Positions 1 to 9,980 of a stretch of 64,000 nt of DNA are shown in pieces. Under the pieces are notes generated by a model. The model was not told the origin of the DNA. It ran no database searches and saw only the letters and a list, made by a program, of their open reading frames with translations. The translations under genes and the position numbers were made by a program. This stretch comes from Aquipluma nitroreducens (GTDB taxonomy: Bacteria > Bacteroidota > Bacteroidia > Bacteroidales > Prolixibacteraceae), in assembly GCF_009689585.1 (NCBI RefSeq), contig NZ_AP018694.1, positions 2,991,001-3,055,000 on the forward strand, given 5' to 3'. How positions within the stretch are numbered: the stretch's first letter is position 1; each line of letters starts with the position of its first letter.

Positions 1-1497
1 CTGGAACGATTCGTTCGGGTCGTTTGAGAAACAGTTCAGGTTAAGGCAGTCATTCCAATCGGCACGGCCAATGAGTGGCAATCCGTGAGGTCCGAGGTTG
101 TTCACCACATGATCGAATGAAACGGTTAAGTGCTCAAACAGTGTTCGGGCAACTGACATATCGTTGTCGAAAGGCACCATTTCAGTCAGGATTCCAAAAT
201 CGCCTGTTTCTTTGATGTAACTGCTTGTTCCAAGAATCAACCACATTGGGTCGTCGTTGAAACCACCACCTATGTCGTTGTTCCCTTTTTTTGTCAGGGG
301 TTGATATTGGTGGTAACATCCGCCATCCTGAAATTGCGTTGAGGCAATGTCGATAATTCGTTCGCGGGCGCGCTCCGGGATCTGGTGGACGAAGCCAATC
401 AAATCCTGATTCGAATCGCGGAAGCCCATTCCCCGGCCAATACCGCTTTCGAAATAAGAAGCGGAGCGTGAGAAACAGAAGGTGATCATGCACTGGTATT
501 GGTTCCAGATGTTAACCATGCGATCGAGTTTGTCGTCGCCCGAATCGACTGTGTAAACGCTCAGCAGATTATCCCAGTATTCGCGCAATTCGGCCAAAGC
601 GGCATCCACTTTTGCAACAGTATCGAATTTTGCAATCGTATCTTTTGCTTTGGTCTTGTTAATGATATTTTTCGATTCCCATTTTTCTTCTTCCTTGTTT
701 TCAACGTAACCCAAAAGGAAAACAAAATCTTTCGTTTCTCCGGGCTGCAATTCAACTTCAAGATAATGCGAAGCAATTGGCGACCAACCGTGAGCTTCGG
801 TATTGCGTGGTTTGCCATCAGCAACAACCTGAGGTTCGTCGAAGCCATTGTACAATCCAAAGAACGACTCGCGGTCGGTATCGAATCCCTGAACCGGCAC
901 ATTTACTGAATAATAAGCAAAATGGTCGCGACGCTCTTTGTATTCCGTTTTGTGGTAAATAACCGAATCTTTAATTTCCACTTCACCGGTCGAAAAGTTA
1001 CGCTGGAAGTTTTCCATGTCAGCCGCAGCATTCCAAAGCGCCCATTCGATAAAAGAGAATACTTTTAGCTTCTTTACTTCATTCGATTGATTCGTAAGTG
1101 TCAGTTTCTGAACTTCAGCCCAGGTCTTCAGTGGAACAAAATAAAGCGCAGTTGCCGATACGCCATTTTTTACTCCTTTTATCGATGTGTAATTCATTCC
1201 ATGACGGCATTCGTAGCTGTCAAGTTCTGTTTTGCAGGGTTTCCAGCCTGGAGACCAGATTGTATCACCGTCTTTAATGTAAAAATATTTACCTCCATCG
1301 TCCATTGGCACATTATTGTAGCGATAGCGGGTTAAACGGCGGAATTTGGCGTCCTTGTAAAAAGTATAGCCGCCAGCAGTGTTTGAAATCAGCGAGAAAA
1401 AGTCTTCATTGCCAAGGTAATTGATCCATGGCCATGGTGTTTTGGGGTTGGTGATCACATATTCTCTATTCTGATCGTCGAAATGTCCAAATTGCAT
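1..1497 (-). CDS. GH94 cellobiose phosphorylase, N-terminal 499 residues (runs off the window)
   Basis: The start at 1497 gives [20 protein letters not shown], the usual N-terminus of GH94 cellobiose phosphorylases, and the frame stays open to base 1. Further signatures are the segment [10 protein letters not shown] near residues 400-410 and [10 protein letters not shown] close to the window edge. In the characterised family the Asp of DWND is the general acid. The enzyme phosphorolyses cellobiose (or a close beta-glucoside) to glucose 1-phosphate and glucose in the cytoplasm. The gene follows the symporter at 1537-3144 by 39 bp on the same strand, so uptake and cleavage are probably co-transcribed. 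The C-terminal part lies outside the window. The exact disaccharide cannot be fixed from this fragment. Confidence 0.93.
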   Translation of the reverse strand, partial: MQFGHFDDQNREYVITNPKTPWPWINYLGNEDFFSLISNTAGGYTFYKDAKFRRLTRYRYNNVPMDDGGKYFYIKDGDTIWSPGWKPCKTELDSYECRHGMNYTSIKGVKNGVSATALYFVPLKTWAEVQKLTLTNQSNEVKKLKVFSFIEWALWNAAADMENFQRNFSTGEVEIKDSVIYHKTEYKERRDHFAYYSVNVPVQGFDTDRESFFGLYNGFDEPQVVADGKPRNTEAHGWSPIASHYLEVELQPGETKDFVFLLGYVENKEEEKWESKNIINKTKAKDTIAKFDTVAKVDAALAELREYWDNLLSVYTVDSGDDKLDRMVNIWNQYQCMITFCFSRSASYFESGIGRGMGFRDSNQDLIGFVHQIPERARERIIDIASTQFQDGGCYHQYQPLTKKGNNDIGGGFNDDPMWLILGTSSYIKETGDFGILTEMVPFDNDMSVARTLFEHLTVSFDHVVNNLGPHGLPLIGRADWNDCLNLNCFSNDPNESFQ

Positions 1498-1536
1498 AGT
1501 TCTGATGATATTAAAATTTCAATTATTAGATGTGGG

Positions 1537-3144
1537 TTATTGTTTTTGCTGAGCTAATTCCTTTGCTCTTCTATTGTTTAATTCAATTGTAATTTCATTC
1601 ATTTTTGTTTGATCCAATGGATAGAGCATCATTAATCCAGCACCAATTAAGGCAACTATTGTTGGTATCCAACTCATGAGCATGATGATACCCGGAACAG
1701 CACCTTGAATGGCAACAGCATCCTGCCCGTTATAATTGTAGGCAGCTAACACGAAACCAATAATTGCACCTGCAACGCCACCACCAAGTTTTGTTGAGAA
1801 TGAACCTGCTGAATAGATCAATCCTGTAGCTCTTCTGCCATTCTTAAATTCGGAATAATCGGCAGCATCACCCAACATGGCAAAAAACAAGGTTGGGAAA
1901 ATAGCGGCTCCAAATTCAGAAACTACGCCAATGGCGAAAATGCTTCCTGTATTTTCAGGCCCACAGAAAACAAACAAGGCATTAACCAAACCTGAAAAAA
2001 TAAAGGCATAAATGAACAGGTTGCGTTTGCCAAATCGTTTACCTAATGGCGATGTTATCATTGCTCCTCCTATTGATGCTACCATGAGCGCCACCATATA
2101 CGATCCGGCCAAAAGTTGATCGTGCAGATAATGTGAAAAATAGATAACCACAATACCTTGTTTGATCGAATTGTAAATTTGAAATACCAATCCAATAACT
2201 AGCATGATTATCCAGGGCCTGTTCCGGACTAAATCTTTTAAATCCTTTCCAAGATTAGTTTCCTGCGATTTCGGTGGAATTACACGTTCTTTTGTGGTAT
2301 AAAATGTAATAAACAGGGCTAAAGACAAGAATACCGACAATAAATAAATGGAATTGCTATAACCTCTTTTCTGGTCAATGATGGTAATACTTTTGGCATT
2401 AATGTTTTCTTCTCCGGATACAATAAAAGAATACTCTTTTTGGGCTTCCATCGAAAAACTTTTCCCTTGGGTTGGAATGCTGTCATTTTGTGTTGCATCA
2501 GCCCATTTAAACATGGCAATGCCATTCTTGGTTTTGATATTTACATTCGCCACGTCTTGTGGTGTCGATACGCTTACTTCATATTTTTTTGAATCCAGTT
2601 TTGTTACATTGATGGTAGGATCGATATTTCCAAAATGGGCTACTAAAAACAATAAAGCTCCCTGAACCAACATACCTCCTGAGAACGCCCCAACCATACG
2701 ATACGAACCCAGACTTGTACGCTCTTTATCGTCGCCGGTCATAACAGCCATTAGAGCGCCGTAAGGAATGTTGTTTGCCGTGTATACCAAGGTAAAAATA
2801 ATATAGGTTGTGTAGGCATATATTATTTTACCGGTTGGGCTTAAATTCGGGCTCATGAATAACAACGATAGGATTACCCCCAACGGAATGGCAGTCCACA
2901 AAATCCAGGGACGAAATTTACCGTATTTGGTAGTGGTTCTGTCGCCGATAATACCCATGGCAACATCGCTGACACCATCACTAAATCGGGCAATTAACAA
3001 AAGTAATCCCACTGCCGCTGGATTTAATCCAAAAACATCGGTATAAAAGATAAATAAAAACGTGGAAACACCTCGCCATGCAATGTTCGCAGCGCCATCG
3101 CCCAATGCGTACCCGATTTTCTCTTTTAAGCTTAATTTCTCCAC
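1537..3144 (-). CDS. GPH-family sugar:cation symporter (MFS superfamily)
   Basis: A 535-residue membrane protein beginning MEKLSLKEKIGYALGDGAAN, typical of glycoside-pentoside-hexuronide:cation symporters (melibiose carrier family). It has about twelve hydrophobic segments. DRTTTKYGKFRPWILWTA after the second helix and GDAADYSEFKNGRRATGL in the second half are family hallmarks. Roughly residues 175-265 form a polar, beta-rich insert between hydrophobic blocks, making the protein longer than the usual 450-480 residues. It probably imports the disaccharide split by the downstream GH94 enzyme. The substrate is inferred from this neighbour only. Confidence 0.92.
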   Translation of the reverse strand: MEKLSLKEKIGYALGDGAANIAWRGVSTFLFIFYTDVFGLNPAAVGLLLLIARFSDGVSDVAMGIIGDRTTTKYGKFRPWILWTAIPLGVILSLLFMSPNLSPTGKIIYAYTTYIIFTLVYTANNIPYGALMAVMTGDDKERTSLGSYRMVGAFSGGMLVQGALLFLVAHFGNIDPTINVTKLDSKKYEVSVSTPQDVANVNIKTKNGIAMFKWADATQNDSIPTQGKSFSMEAQKEYSFIVSGEENINAKSITIIDQKRGYSNSIYLLSVFLSLALFITFYTTKERVIPPKSQETNLGKDLKDLVRNRPWIIMLVIGLVFQIYNSIKQGIVVIYFSHYLHDQLLAGSYMVALMVASIGGAMITSPLGKRFGKRNLFIYAFIFSGLVNALFVFCGPENTGSIFAIGVVSEFGAAIFPTLFFAMLGDAADYSEFKNGRRATGLIYSAGSFSTKLGGGVAGAIIGFVLAAYNYNGQDAVAIQGAVPGIIMLMSWIPTIVALIGAGLMMLYPLDQTKMNEITIELNNRRAKELAQQKQ

Positions 3145-3336
3145 AAGCGTAAGTTTTTTGAGGTTAGAATTGTAAAATCATTTTCTGAATCAAGTGATCG
3201 AAGTCGGCCATTACTGATCCAAATGTCGACAATCTTTTTGAAATAAAATTCAAAAATGGGATATTCTTATTGTATTCGCAACAAGAAGTGTTTATTGACA
3301 TACTTTTTATTTTTCAGAGTGCTGGTAATCAACAAA

Positions 3337-3359
3337 AAACCCGGCAGTTAACCGGGTTT
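3337..3359 (-). terminator. Rho-independent terminator of the oxidoreductase operon
   Basis: AAACCCGG and CCGGGTTT form an 8-bp stem around a short loop. On the minus strand the stem is followed by a T run. It lies 21 bp beyond the stop codon of the gene at 3380-4696 and separates that operon from the symporter gene. Confidence 0.85.
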
Positions 3360-3379
3360 CATATTTAGACAATGTTGAA

Positions 3380-4696
3380 TTAAATTTTAGGCAATACCCA
3401 TGGTGCGCGGTATTCAGGAATGAGGTATTTATTGGCGGCATCATCGTTAATGAACTGACTTTTTTCAGAATCCCAGTATAAACGGCGACCAGTGCGCAAG
3501 GCAATATTTCCCAAATGAGCCACACGCGCTGTGTTCGCTGCAATTTTAATACTGGCATTCAGGTCGCGGTTGCGGTTTTTTACTCCATCAATGAAATTCG
3601 CCATGTGGTAATCGAGTCCTTTGCCAGTTCCTTTTTGCAATGGAACACGCTCAATCAGATCTTTTTTATTTTTTCTTTCAGGAATAACTTCCCAACCGTC
3701 GCGGTCAACAACCAATGTTCCGTTGTTGCCAACATAGCCAACACCGTGGTTGCGGCCGTAGTAACCGCCGTCGATACCTGTTCCGTGATCCCATAGCATG
3801 GTGTGTCCGTCAAATTCGAATAAAGCCTGCAAGGTATCTGGTGTTTCAGCAGCATCGTCCGGATAAGCATATTTTCCACCCATCGACATGATTGATTTTG
3901 GCGAAGGATCGCCCATTCCGAACAGTCCGTAGTCGATGATGTGAACACCCCAGTCGGTCATTAAACCGCCGGCATAGTCGTAAAACCAGCGGAAATTGAA
4001 ATGGAACCGGTTTGGATTGAATGGACGCTTTTTAGCAGGTCCGAGCCAGAAATCGTAATCAACTCCTGCAGGAGCTTCTCCATCAGGTTTTACCGGAACT
4101 GGTTCCATCCAACCCTGATATGCCCAGGTGCGAACGGTACGAATTTTACCAAGTTTACCAGATTTAACGTAGTCAACTGCGGCCATCCAGTGCGGATCGC
4201 TGCGTTGCCACATGCCCACCTGAACTACCGTTTTGTATTTGTTGGCCGCGCGTTCCATGATGTTGATTTCTTCGATGGAGTTACCCAGTGGTTTTTCGCA
4301 GTACACATCTTTCCCGGCCTGACAAGCTTCAACCATTGGTAAGCAATGCCAGTGGTCGGGCGTGCCGATGATCACTACATCGACATTTTTGTCTTCTAAA
4401 AGTTTACGGTAATCGCTGTATAACTTTGGTTTTGTCCCTTGTATCTTTTCGGTTTCAGCGGCGCGTTTGTTTAGCACATTGCTATCTACATCGCATATGG
4501 CAACGCATTCAGTATTCTTTTGGCGAAGGAAAGCCGAAAGGTCGGCAAACCCCATCCCGTTAACACCAATTACTCCGCATCGAAGTTTGTCGTTTGCACC
4601 TGCACAGGCGCTCATCGGAATTGGCATTGTAGCTGCAAGGCTCAGCCCAACTGCAGCGGTTGTTGTACTTTTTAAAAAGGTTCTTCTGTTAGTCAT
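3380..4696 (-). CDS. Exported Gfo/Idh/MocA-family NAD(P)-dependent oxidoreductase
   Basis: A start at 4696 is preferred over an upstream ATG at 4762, because it begins directly with MTNRRTFLKSTTTAAVGLSL, a twin-arginine-type signal peptide. The mature part has a Rossmann motif (RCGVIGVNGMGFADL), the family motif CEKPLG preceded by DVYCEKP, and the C-terminal GFO_IDH_MocA fold with GGGLMTDWGVHIIDY-like sequence. These enzymes oxidise or reduce sugar hydroxyls, often at C3. A Tat signal implies folding with cofactor before export to the periplasm. It is the last gene of a three-gene run (7022 to 3380) with the TIM-barrel gene and a cytoplasmic paralogue. The substrate is unknown. Confidence 0.9.
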   Translation of the reverse strand: MTNRRTFLKSTTTAAVGLSLAATMPIPMSACAGANDKLRCGVIGVNGMGFADLSAFLRQKNTECVAICDVDSNVLNKRAAETEKIQGTKPKLYSDYRKLLEDKNVDVVIIGTPDHWHCLPMVEACQAGKDVYCEKPLGNSIEEINIMERAANKYKTVVQVGMWQRSDPHWMAAVDYVKSGKLGKIRTVRTWAYQGWMEPVPVKPDGEAPAGVDYDFWLGPAKKRPFNPNRFHFNFRWFYDYAGGLMTDWGVHIIDYGLFGMGDPSPKSIMSMGGKYAYPDDAAETPDTLQALFEFDGHTMLWDHGTGIDGGYYGRNHGVGYVGNNGTLVVDRDGWEVIPERKNKKDLIERVPLQKGTGKGLDYHMANFIDGVKNRNRDLNASIKIAANTARVAHLGNIALRTGRRLYWDSEKSQFINDDAANKYLIPEYRAPWVLPKI

Positions 4697-4770
4697 TATT
4701 GTTGATTTAGATTTTATGAATTTACCACGGTTTAAAAATGTGTCGGTGGCTGATTTTGGCAAAGCCAGAA

Positions 4771-5763
4771 CTATTTCTGCATAGCATCGTCAAAAGCCAC
4801 GTCAGATGGATCGAAGTCGCTATAGCGAACAAAATCACAGGCTTCAACAGCTCCGGCGTCACGGTTCATGCCACTGTCTTCCCATTCTACGGAAAGTGGT
4901 CCCTGGTATTTGATGTCGTTTAAAGCGCGAATGATGTTTTCGAAATCGATTTTTCCGCGACCCAAACTCCGGAAATTCCAGTAGCGACGGTTGTCTCCAA
5001 ATTCGGTGTGTCCGCCAAATACGCCAATATCCATTGGGTGTTCGCTCCAATAGGCATCTTTCATGTGAACGTGGAAAATGCGATCGGAGAATTCGTAAAT
5101 AAATTTCACGTAGTCAACCCCCTGGTATCCGAGGTGACTAGGATCATAATTGAACCCGAACGCCGGATGGTAATTTACAGCTTTCAATGCGCGGCGCGCT
5201 GTTGCAATGTCGAATGCAATTTCGGTTGGGTGTACTTCGAGCGCAAATTTTACGCCCATTTTTTGGTATTCATCCAGAATCGGAGTCCAGCGCTTGGCAA
5301 AATCGGCATAACCCTTGTCAATCATTTCCTGGCTAACGGCCGGAAACGAATACAGCATGTGCCAAATGGAGCTTCCGGTGAAACCAATCACGGTATCGAG
5401 GCCCAGCATTTTGGCCACTTTTCCGGTTTTGATAATTTCGGCAGCAGCACGCTGACGCACACCTTCCGGATCGCCGTCGCCCCAGAGATAATCAGGAAGA
5501 ATACTTTGATGACGTTCGTCAATGCGATCGCATACACACTGGCCTACCAAATGTGTTGAAATGGCAAATAACTGAAGGTCATATTTTGCCAACGTTTCTT
5601 TGCGTGCATCGCAATAAGCCTGATCGGCTTTGTCAATTTCCATGTGATCGCCCCAAGTGCAAAGTTCAAGACCGTCGTAGCCAAACTCAAGCGCTTTTTC
5701 GCACATGGTTTCAAAGGGAAGGTCGGCCCATTGTCCGGTAAATAGTGTTACTGGTCTGCCCAT
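4771..5763 (-). CDS. Sugar phosphate isomerase/epimerase-like TIM-barrel protein
   Basis: 330 residues of the AP-endonuclease-2/xylose isomerase-like fold. Candidate metal ligands are the Glu of FALEVHPTE, the Asp and His of NYDPSH, the His pair in FHVHMKD and the Glu of LSVEWED. There is no signal peptide, so it should be cytoplasmic. It lies between two Gfo/Idh/MocA oxidoreductases. In Bacteroides, comparable gene sets act on 3-keto-glycosides, the TIM-barrel partner acting as lyase/hydrolase or epimerase. Such a role here is inference from gene order. Confidence 0.87.
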   Translation of the reverse strand: MGRPVTLFTGQWADLPFETMCEKALEFGYDGLELCTWGDHMEIDKADQAYCDARKETLAKYDLQLFAISTHLVGQCVCDRIDERHQSILPDYLWGDGDPEGVRQRAAAEIIKTGKVAKMLGLDTVIGFTGSSIWHMLYSFPAVSQEMIDKGYADFAKRWTPILDEYQKMGVKFALEVHPTEIAFDIATARRALKAVNYHPAFGFNYDPSHLGYQGVDYVKFIYEFSDRIFHVHMKDAYWSEHPMDIGVFGGHTEFGDNRRYWNFRSLGRGKIDFENIIRALNDIKYQGPLSVEWEDSGMNRDAGAVEACDFVRYSDFDPSDVAFDDAMQK

Positions 5764-5799
5764 AATATTTTTGTTTTAGTGGATTTATTCAAAAAGTTG

Positions 5800-5812
5800 C
5801 GAGATGCGGGTT
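5800..5812. repeat. Dispersed intergenic repeat fragment (copy A)
   Basis: The 13 bases CGAGATGCGGGTT occur here between two sugar genes and in reverse complement at 14144-14156 between the two ABC permease genes. Both surroundings are rich in short related direct and inverted pieces. This looks like a dispersed non-coding repeat of the genome rather than a regulatory site. Confidence 0.4.
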
Positions 5813-5864
5813 CCGTGTTTCGGGTGTGATATGGAACTTGTAACGCTTACCTCGCAACACGAAA

Positions 5865-7022
5865 CTATTTAAATGGTACCCATTTTACATTGTCATTATA
5901 TCCGGCTTCAACTACGGCATCAATAAACTGCATACCGCGGATTCCGTCTTCAACTCCCGGGAAATCGAGCCATTCGGGTTTGGGCTGTTCGCTATTCATT
6001 TTTGCCCGAAGGGTGAACGAAAAATTACGGTAAATATTTGCGAATGCTTCCAGGTAGCCTTCCGGATGTCCCCCTGGGGTGCGGGTATTGGCAGCGGCTG
6101 CCGTTCCCATCGAGGTGCCAACACGATAAATTTCAGTAGGTTTGCTTGTCCATTTGGCAATCAGGGTATTGGGTTCGTGTTGTGCCCATTCCAGACCACC
6201 TTTGTCTCCATAAACGCGAATCTTAAGTGCATTTTCTTCTCCGGCTGCAATTTGGGTGGCAATTAAAACTCCTTTGGCACCATTGTCGAAACGAAGCAAA
6301 ACAGCGCCATCATCGTCGAGCAGACGTCCGGGAACAAACACATTCAATTCGGCACAAAGTGATGTAGTTCTTAGTCCGGTAATGTATTCTGCCAAATGAT
6401 GCGCGTGTGTTCCTATATCGCCCATAGCGCCTGCCTTTCCGGAGCGTTTGGGGTCGGTTCTCCACGAAGCTTGTGCGTTTCCGGAGTCTTCCAGTTTAGA
6501 AGAAAGCCATCCCTGCGGATATTCAACAAATACTTTGCGGATTTTTCCTAACTGACCTTCAGCAACCATCTGTTTTGCATGTTTCACTGCTGGGTATCCC
6601 GAGTAGGTATGCGTTAGTGCGAGTAACAAACCGGTTTCGTTTAGTTTAGCCTGAAGTTGAAGCGCTTCGTCGAGCGTAAATGTGATTGGTTTATCGATTA
6701 CCACGTTGAATCCATTTTCCAAAGCCATCATGGCTGGTCCAAAATGTGCAAAGTTTGGAGTAACAATGGTTACAAAATCCATGCGGTCGCCTTCAGGAAG
6801 TTTAACCTCGTTTTCAAACATTTCCTGATAGGTTTTGTACACGCGATTTCCCGGGAGATAATACGATTTTCCGGAGGAAAGTGAAATTTCAGGATTGATA
6901 CTGAAGCAGCCGCAAACCAGTTCGATTTGCCCGTCCATAAAAGCTGCCAGACGGTGAATAGCTCCAATAAAGGCATCACTGCCTCCACCGACCATTCCCA
7001 TGCGTAATTTACGATTCATCAT
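5865..7022 (-). CDS. Cytoplasmic Gfo/Idh/MocA-family oxidoreductase
   Basis: 385 residues beginning MMNRKLRMGMVGGGSDAFIG, which places the dinucleotide-binding glycine motif right at the N-terminus without a signal peptide. VVIDKPITFTLDEA matches the conserved EKP motif region of the family, and GDIGTHAHHLAEYITG carries the catalytic-region histidines. It is the first gene of the minus-strand group 7022-3380 and is divergent from the gene at 7215. It probably oxidises or reduces a sugar or ketosugar with NAD(P). The substrate is not deducible. Confidence 0.9.
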   Translation of the reverse strand: MMNRKLRMGMVGGGSDAFIGAIHRLAAFMDGQIELVCGCFSINPEISLSSGKSYYLPGNRVYKTYQEMFENEVKLPEGDRMDFVTIVTPNFAHFGPAMMALENGFNVVIDKPITFTLDEALQLQAKLNETGLLLALTHTYSGYPAVKHAKQMVAEGQLGKIRKVFVEYPQGWLSSKLEDSGNAQASWRTDPKRSGKAGAMGDIGTHAHHLAEYITGLRTTSLCAELNVFVPGRLLDDDGAVLLRFDNGAKGVLIATQIAAGEENALKIRVYGDKGGLEWAQHEPNTLIAKWTSKPTEIYRVGTSMGTAAAANTRTPGGHPEGYLEAFANIYRNFSFTLRAKMNSEQPKPEWLDFPGVEDGIRGMQFIDAVVEAGYNDNVKWVPFK

Positions 7023-7214
7023 ATTGGCTTAATTTAGTTGGTTTATAAATTTATGATTGGCCTTTTTTAGGCTCGTTAAAATTAGAAAACTTTTTTGGAA
7101 GAAGTAATTTTATTCTATAAAAACATACCAGACCAGAACGGTTTTTTATCGATCAGATTTGCACAAGGTCTTTTTGATTCTTATCTTCGGTTGCTCAAAC
7201 TAAACTATACCAAA

Positions 7215-8129
7215 ATGGAAAGACGTTCATTTTTACGAAATGCAGCCGGAACCATTGCTGCTGTTGGCCTTGCGAGTTCATCCAAAGCAATTACTTCAGT
7301 CTCCGAATTTGCTGTTGCAACTCCGTTTAAGTTAAAATATGGCCCTCATTTCGGAATGTTTAAAAATTCAGCTGGCGAAGATTTGATTGATCAGCTCAAA
7401 TACATGGCAGATCAGGGATTTACCGCGTTTGAGGATAATGGAATGATGGGACGTGATGTTGCTTTGCAGACTAAAATTGGAGAAACGCTCTCGAAACTTA
7501 ATATAACAATGGGCGTGTTTGTAGTTGACAAAGGCGGAAATATGGCCAACACCTTCGCTGCAGGGAAGCAAGAATATATCGAAATTTTTCTGAATGGTTG
7601 CCGTAAAGCCGTTGAGGTTGCCAAACGTGTTAATGCGAAATGGATGACTGTTGTTCCCGGTGGTTTTGAGCGAAACCTGCCAATAGGAATTCAGAATTCC
7701 AATGTCATTGAAGCATTGCGTAGGGGAGCCGAGATTTTGGAACCTCATGGACTGGTTATGGTTTTGGAGGCGCTTTCGGATTCTCCTGATTTATATTTGC
7801 AAACGTCTGATCAATCCTATATGCTATGCAAAGCTGTAAATAGTCCTGCTTGTAAAATTCTGTACGATATTTACCATATGCAGAAAACTGAAGGAAATCT
7901 GATCAATCATATAAATCTGACGTGGGACGAGATTGCCTACTTTCAGATAGGAGATAATCCCGGAAGAAAAGAACCGACTACCGGAGAAATTAATTATAAA
8001 AATGTATTTAAATTTATTCACGATAAAGGTTATCAGGGCGTTATGGGAATGGAGCATGGAATTTCTATGGCTGGAGTTGAGGGCGAAAAAAGATTAATTG
8101 AAGCCTATCGCGAAGTGGATTCTTTTTAA
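7215..8129 (+). CDS. Exported TIM-barrel protein, hydroxypyruvate isomerase-like
   Basis: The start at 7215 (MERRSFLRNAAGTIAAVGLA) is chosen over an in-frame ATG at 7095 because it begins with a twin-arginine-type signal peptide. About 304 residues follow the xylose isomerase-like TIM-barrel fold, with Glu in VLEALSD, Asp/His in LYDIYHMQ, and Glu/His in GVMGMEHG as probable metal-site residues. It is transcribed divergently from the oxidoreductase at 5865-7022, so it probably belongs to the same sugar pathway. The reaction is unknown. Confidence 0.85.
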   Translation: MERRSFLRNAAGTIAAVGLASSSKAITSVSEFAVATPFKLKYGPHFGMFKNSAGEDLIDQLKYMADQGFTAFEDNGMMGRDVALQTKIGETLSKLNITMGVFVVDKGGNMANTFAAGKQEYIEIFLNGCRKAVEVAKRVNAKWMTVVPGGFERNLPIGIQNSNVIEALRRGAEILEPHGLVMVLEALSDSPDLYLQTSDQSYMLCKAVNSPACKILYDIYHMQKTEGNLINHINLTWDEIAYFQIGDNPGRKEPTTGEINYKNVFKFIHDKGYQGVMGMEHGISMAGVEGEKRLIEAYREVDSF

Positions 8130-8183
8130 TCTGAATTCATTGGGAAAAAGAGCCTGTATAAAAGTGATTATGTTTTTTCAAAG

Positions 8184-8323
8184 ACTTATAATTTGAAAGT
8201 CAGACACTGTTAAAACCCCTAAATCCCCTGAAGGGGACTTCAAAGCCGCCCCTTCAGGGGAGGTTTGCCAGCCAGCCGCAGGCAGGAAGGGGTGAAATGA
8301 AGGTGGACTTACAATTTGAAAGT
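8184..8323. repeat. GC-rich palindromic repeat between 17-bp direct repeats
   Basis: 8211-8294 holds CCCCTGAAGGGG and CCCCTTCAGGGG hairpins plus a CCAGCC/GGCAGG-rich tail, of the kind found in many copies in Bacteroidota intergenic regions. It is bracketed by ACTTATAATTTGAAAGT (8184-8200) and ACTTACAATTTGAAAGT (8307-8323), which differ at one base. The flanking copies could be a target duplication from repeat insertion. Confidence 0.6.
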
Positions 8324-8373
8324 TGCATTTGTGAAATTTTGACTTTTGATACAACCTCTTTTATTAACTCAAC

Positions 8374-9408
8374 CTAAAATTTCAGAACAACATGTTTGAT
8401 CGATTTTCGGTTGGCAGTATAAACTACATGAACCGCTTTATCTGAGGTTTGAATAATTGCCGGATAACTGAACTCACCGCTTGGCTGATCTTCAAGGACT
8501 GCCACATCCTTCCAGTTTTTTCCATCAACAGAAACGGCCACATTGAGTTTGTTCCTCCCATTTACCCAATCTCCGCCACCTTTTTTAGGATTATATACGA
8601 TAACTTGCAAACCGGAGGAAAGTGTTACTGCGTCGATTCCTGAATTTGGATTTAAAACATTGGTTTTGGCCAGCGAACTCCAGGTTTTTCCTTCATCCGA
8701 CGACCAGCTTTCCATGATTAGTTTCTGGTTGCTACGGAGCAGAGCCTGGATTTTACCTTCAGGATAAAGCAAAAGTGTTGGCTGGATTACTTTGGCCGGA
8801 TTTTGAGGATCGATAGCGATCTTTTCCTAGGTTTTTCCACCATTGGTTGAGCGCTCGATGTGTGCATGCCATTCCTCGGTTTTCGTTTCAATGCTTGATG
8901 GGCTCAGAATAACTCCGGAAGGCAATGTCAACGGCTTATTTTTGATTGGTCCTAAAATTCCATCCGGCAGCTTCTCCGGAGCCGACCAGCTTTTGCCTTC
9001 GTTGGTTGAATGAATGACCATTCCCCACCACTCACGTGGGTTTGGCCCAACTTTGTAGTATAGCGAAAGAGTGCCATCGGCTGTCCGGAACAATACCGGA
9101 TTCCAACAGGCATAACGAAGCGAATCGTTGATGATGCCATTTGCCACACTAACCGGAGCTGTCCATGAACCATTCTTTTTATCAGATACCCATATTTCAA
9201 CGTCCTTATTGCTTTCATTTGATCCTCCAAACCAGGCCGCCTTTAACGAACCATCTTTCAGTTCAACGATTGTTGAGGCATGGCATTGCTTAAAAGGTGC
9301 ATTCTCGAAAATGTATTCGTTGGTTACGATTTTGCACGATTTTGGAGTACGAATGGCTTGGCTGGTCATAGTCAGCATGACGATAAGCGCTAAAAGTGTG
9401 ATTTTCAT
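8374..9408 (-). pseudogene. Sialidase/BNR-repeat protein interrupted by one amber codon
   Basis: The start at 9408 gives a signal peptide (MKITLLALIVMLTMTSQA). The sialidase-fold sequence carries Asp-box-like motifs STNEGKSW, STNGGKT(W) and SSDEGKTW. At 8827-8829 the frame reads TAG exactly where the Asp box demands Trp (GGKT-stop-EKI), and the same frame then continues to 8374 with good family sequence. Without the stop the product is about 344 residues. Members include exo-sialidases and other periplasmic glycan-binding or cleaving enzymes; the substrate is unclear. Either a real nonsense mutation or a base error explains it. The sugar genes alongside suggest a glycan role. Confidence 0.85.
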
Positions 9409-9425
9409 ATATTTTATTCGTTTTG

Positions 9426-9500
9426 AACCACATAGGTACAATAGAACACATAGTTTTCCCTTAAACCCTTTTTCTATGTGACCTATGTGTCTATGTGGTT
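9426..9500. repeat. Inverted repeat between recX and the sialidase gene
   Basis: AACCACATAG at 9426-9435 pairs with CTATGTGGTT at 9491-9500, with several further CACATAG/CTATGTG units between. This resembles a common Bacteroidota intergenic repeat. On the minus strand it follows recX and may end its transcript, but no clear T run follows in that direction. Confidence 0.45.
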
Positions 9501-9512
9501 TTTATTTAGTAC

Positions 9513-9980
9513 TCAAATTCCCAATTCTTTTAAAACAGCATAAATCTGGCTCGATTCAAAACCGCGCCCCATCGCGAATCGCATCAGTTTATTCCGTTTG
9601 TCATACTGGTCTTTTGCTTTGATTGATTTTTCCTTATCAGTCATCAGTCTTCGTAGCACTTCCAAATAACCTTCATCTTCAATTTCTTCGAGGGCAAGTC
9701 CTGTGATTTCCGAAGGAATATTTTTTGAACGCAACATGAAGGCAATCTTTTGTTTACCCCAATGATTAAACCTGAATTTATCTTTCGCATAGGCACGGGC
9801 AAATCGTTCGTCGTCAAGGTATTTTTCGGCTATTAATTTTTCGATAACTGGCTCAGAATCTTCAGCAGGAAGCCCCCAGACTTTTAACTTTTCCTGAATT
9901 TCCGAAGAACAATGTTCTGACCTGCTGCATAAAAAAGCGGCTTTATCGTACGCTATTTTCTGATCCTGATTCAATTCCAT
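9513..9980 (-). CDS. recX: Regulatory protein RecX
   Basis: 155 residues with the three-helix tandem repeats of RecX: LCSRSEHCSSEIQEKL at the front, EKYLDDERFARAYAKDKF in the middle, and WGKQKIAFMLRSKNI and the C-terminal GFESSQIYAVLKELGI. RecX caps and inhibits RecA filaments during recombination and the SOS response. The length is normal for the family. It stands alone; recA is not within the window. Confidence 0.92.
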   Translation of the reverse strand: MELNQDQKIAYDKAAFLCSRSEHCSSEIQEKLKVWGLPAEDSEPVIEKLIAEKYLDDERFARAYAKDKFRFNHWGKQKIAFMLRSKNIPSEITGLALEEIEDEGYLEVLRRLMTDKEKSIKAKDQYDKRNKLMRFAMGRGFESSQIYAVLKELGI

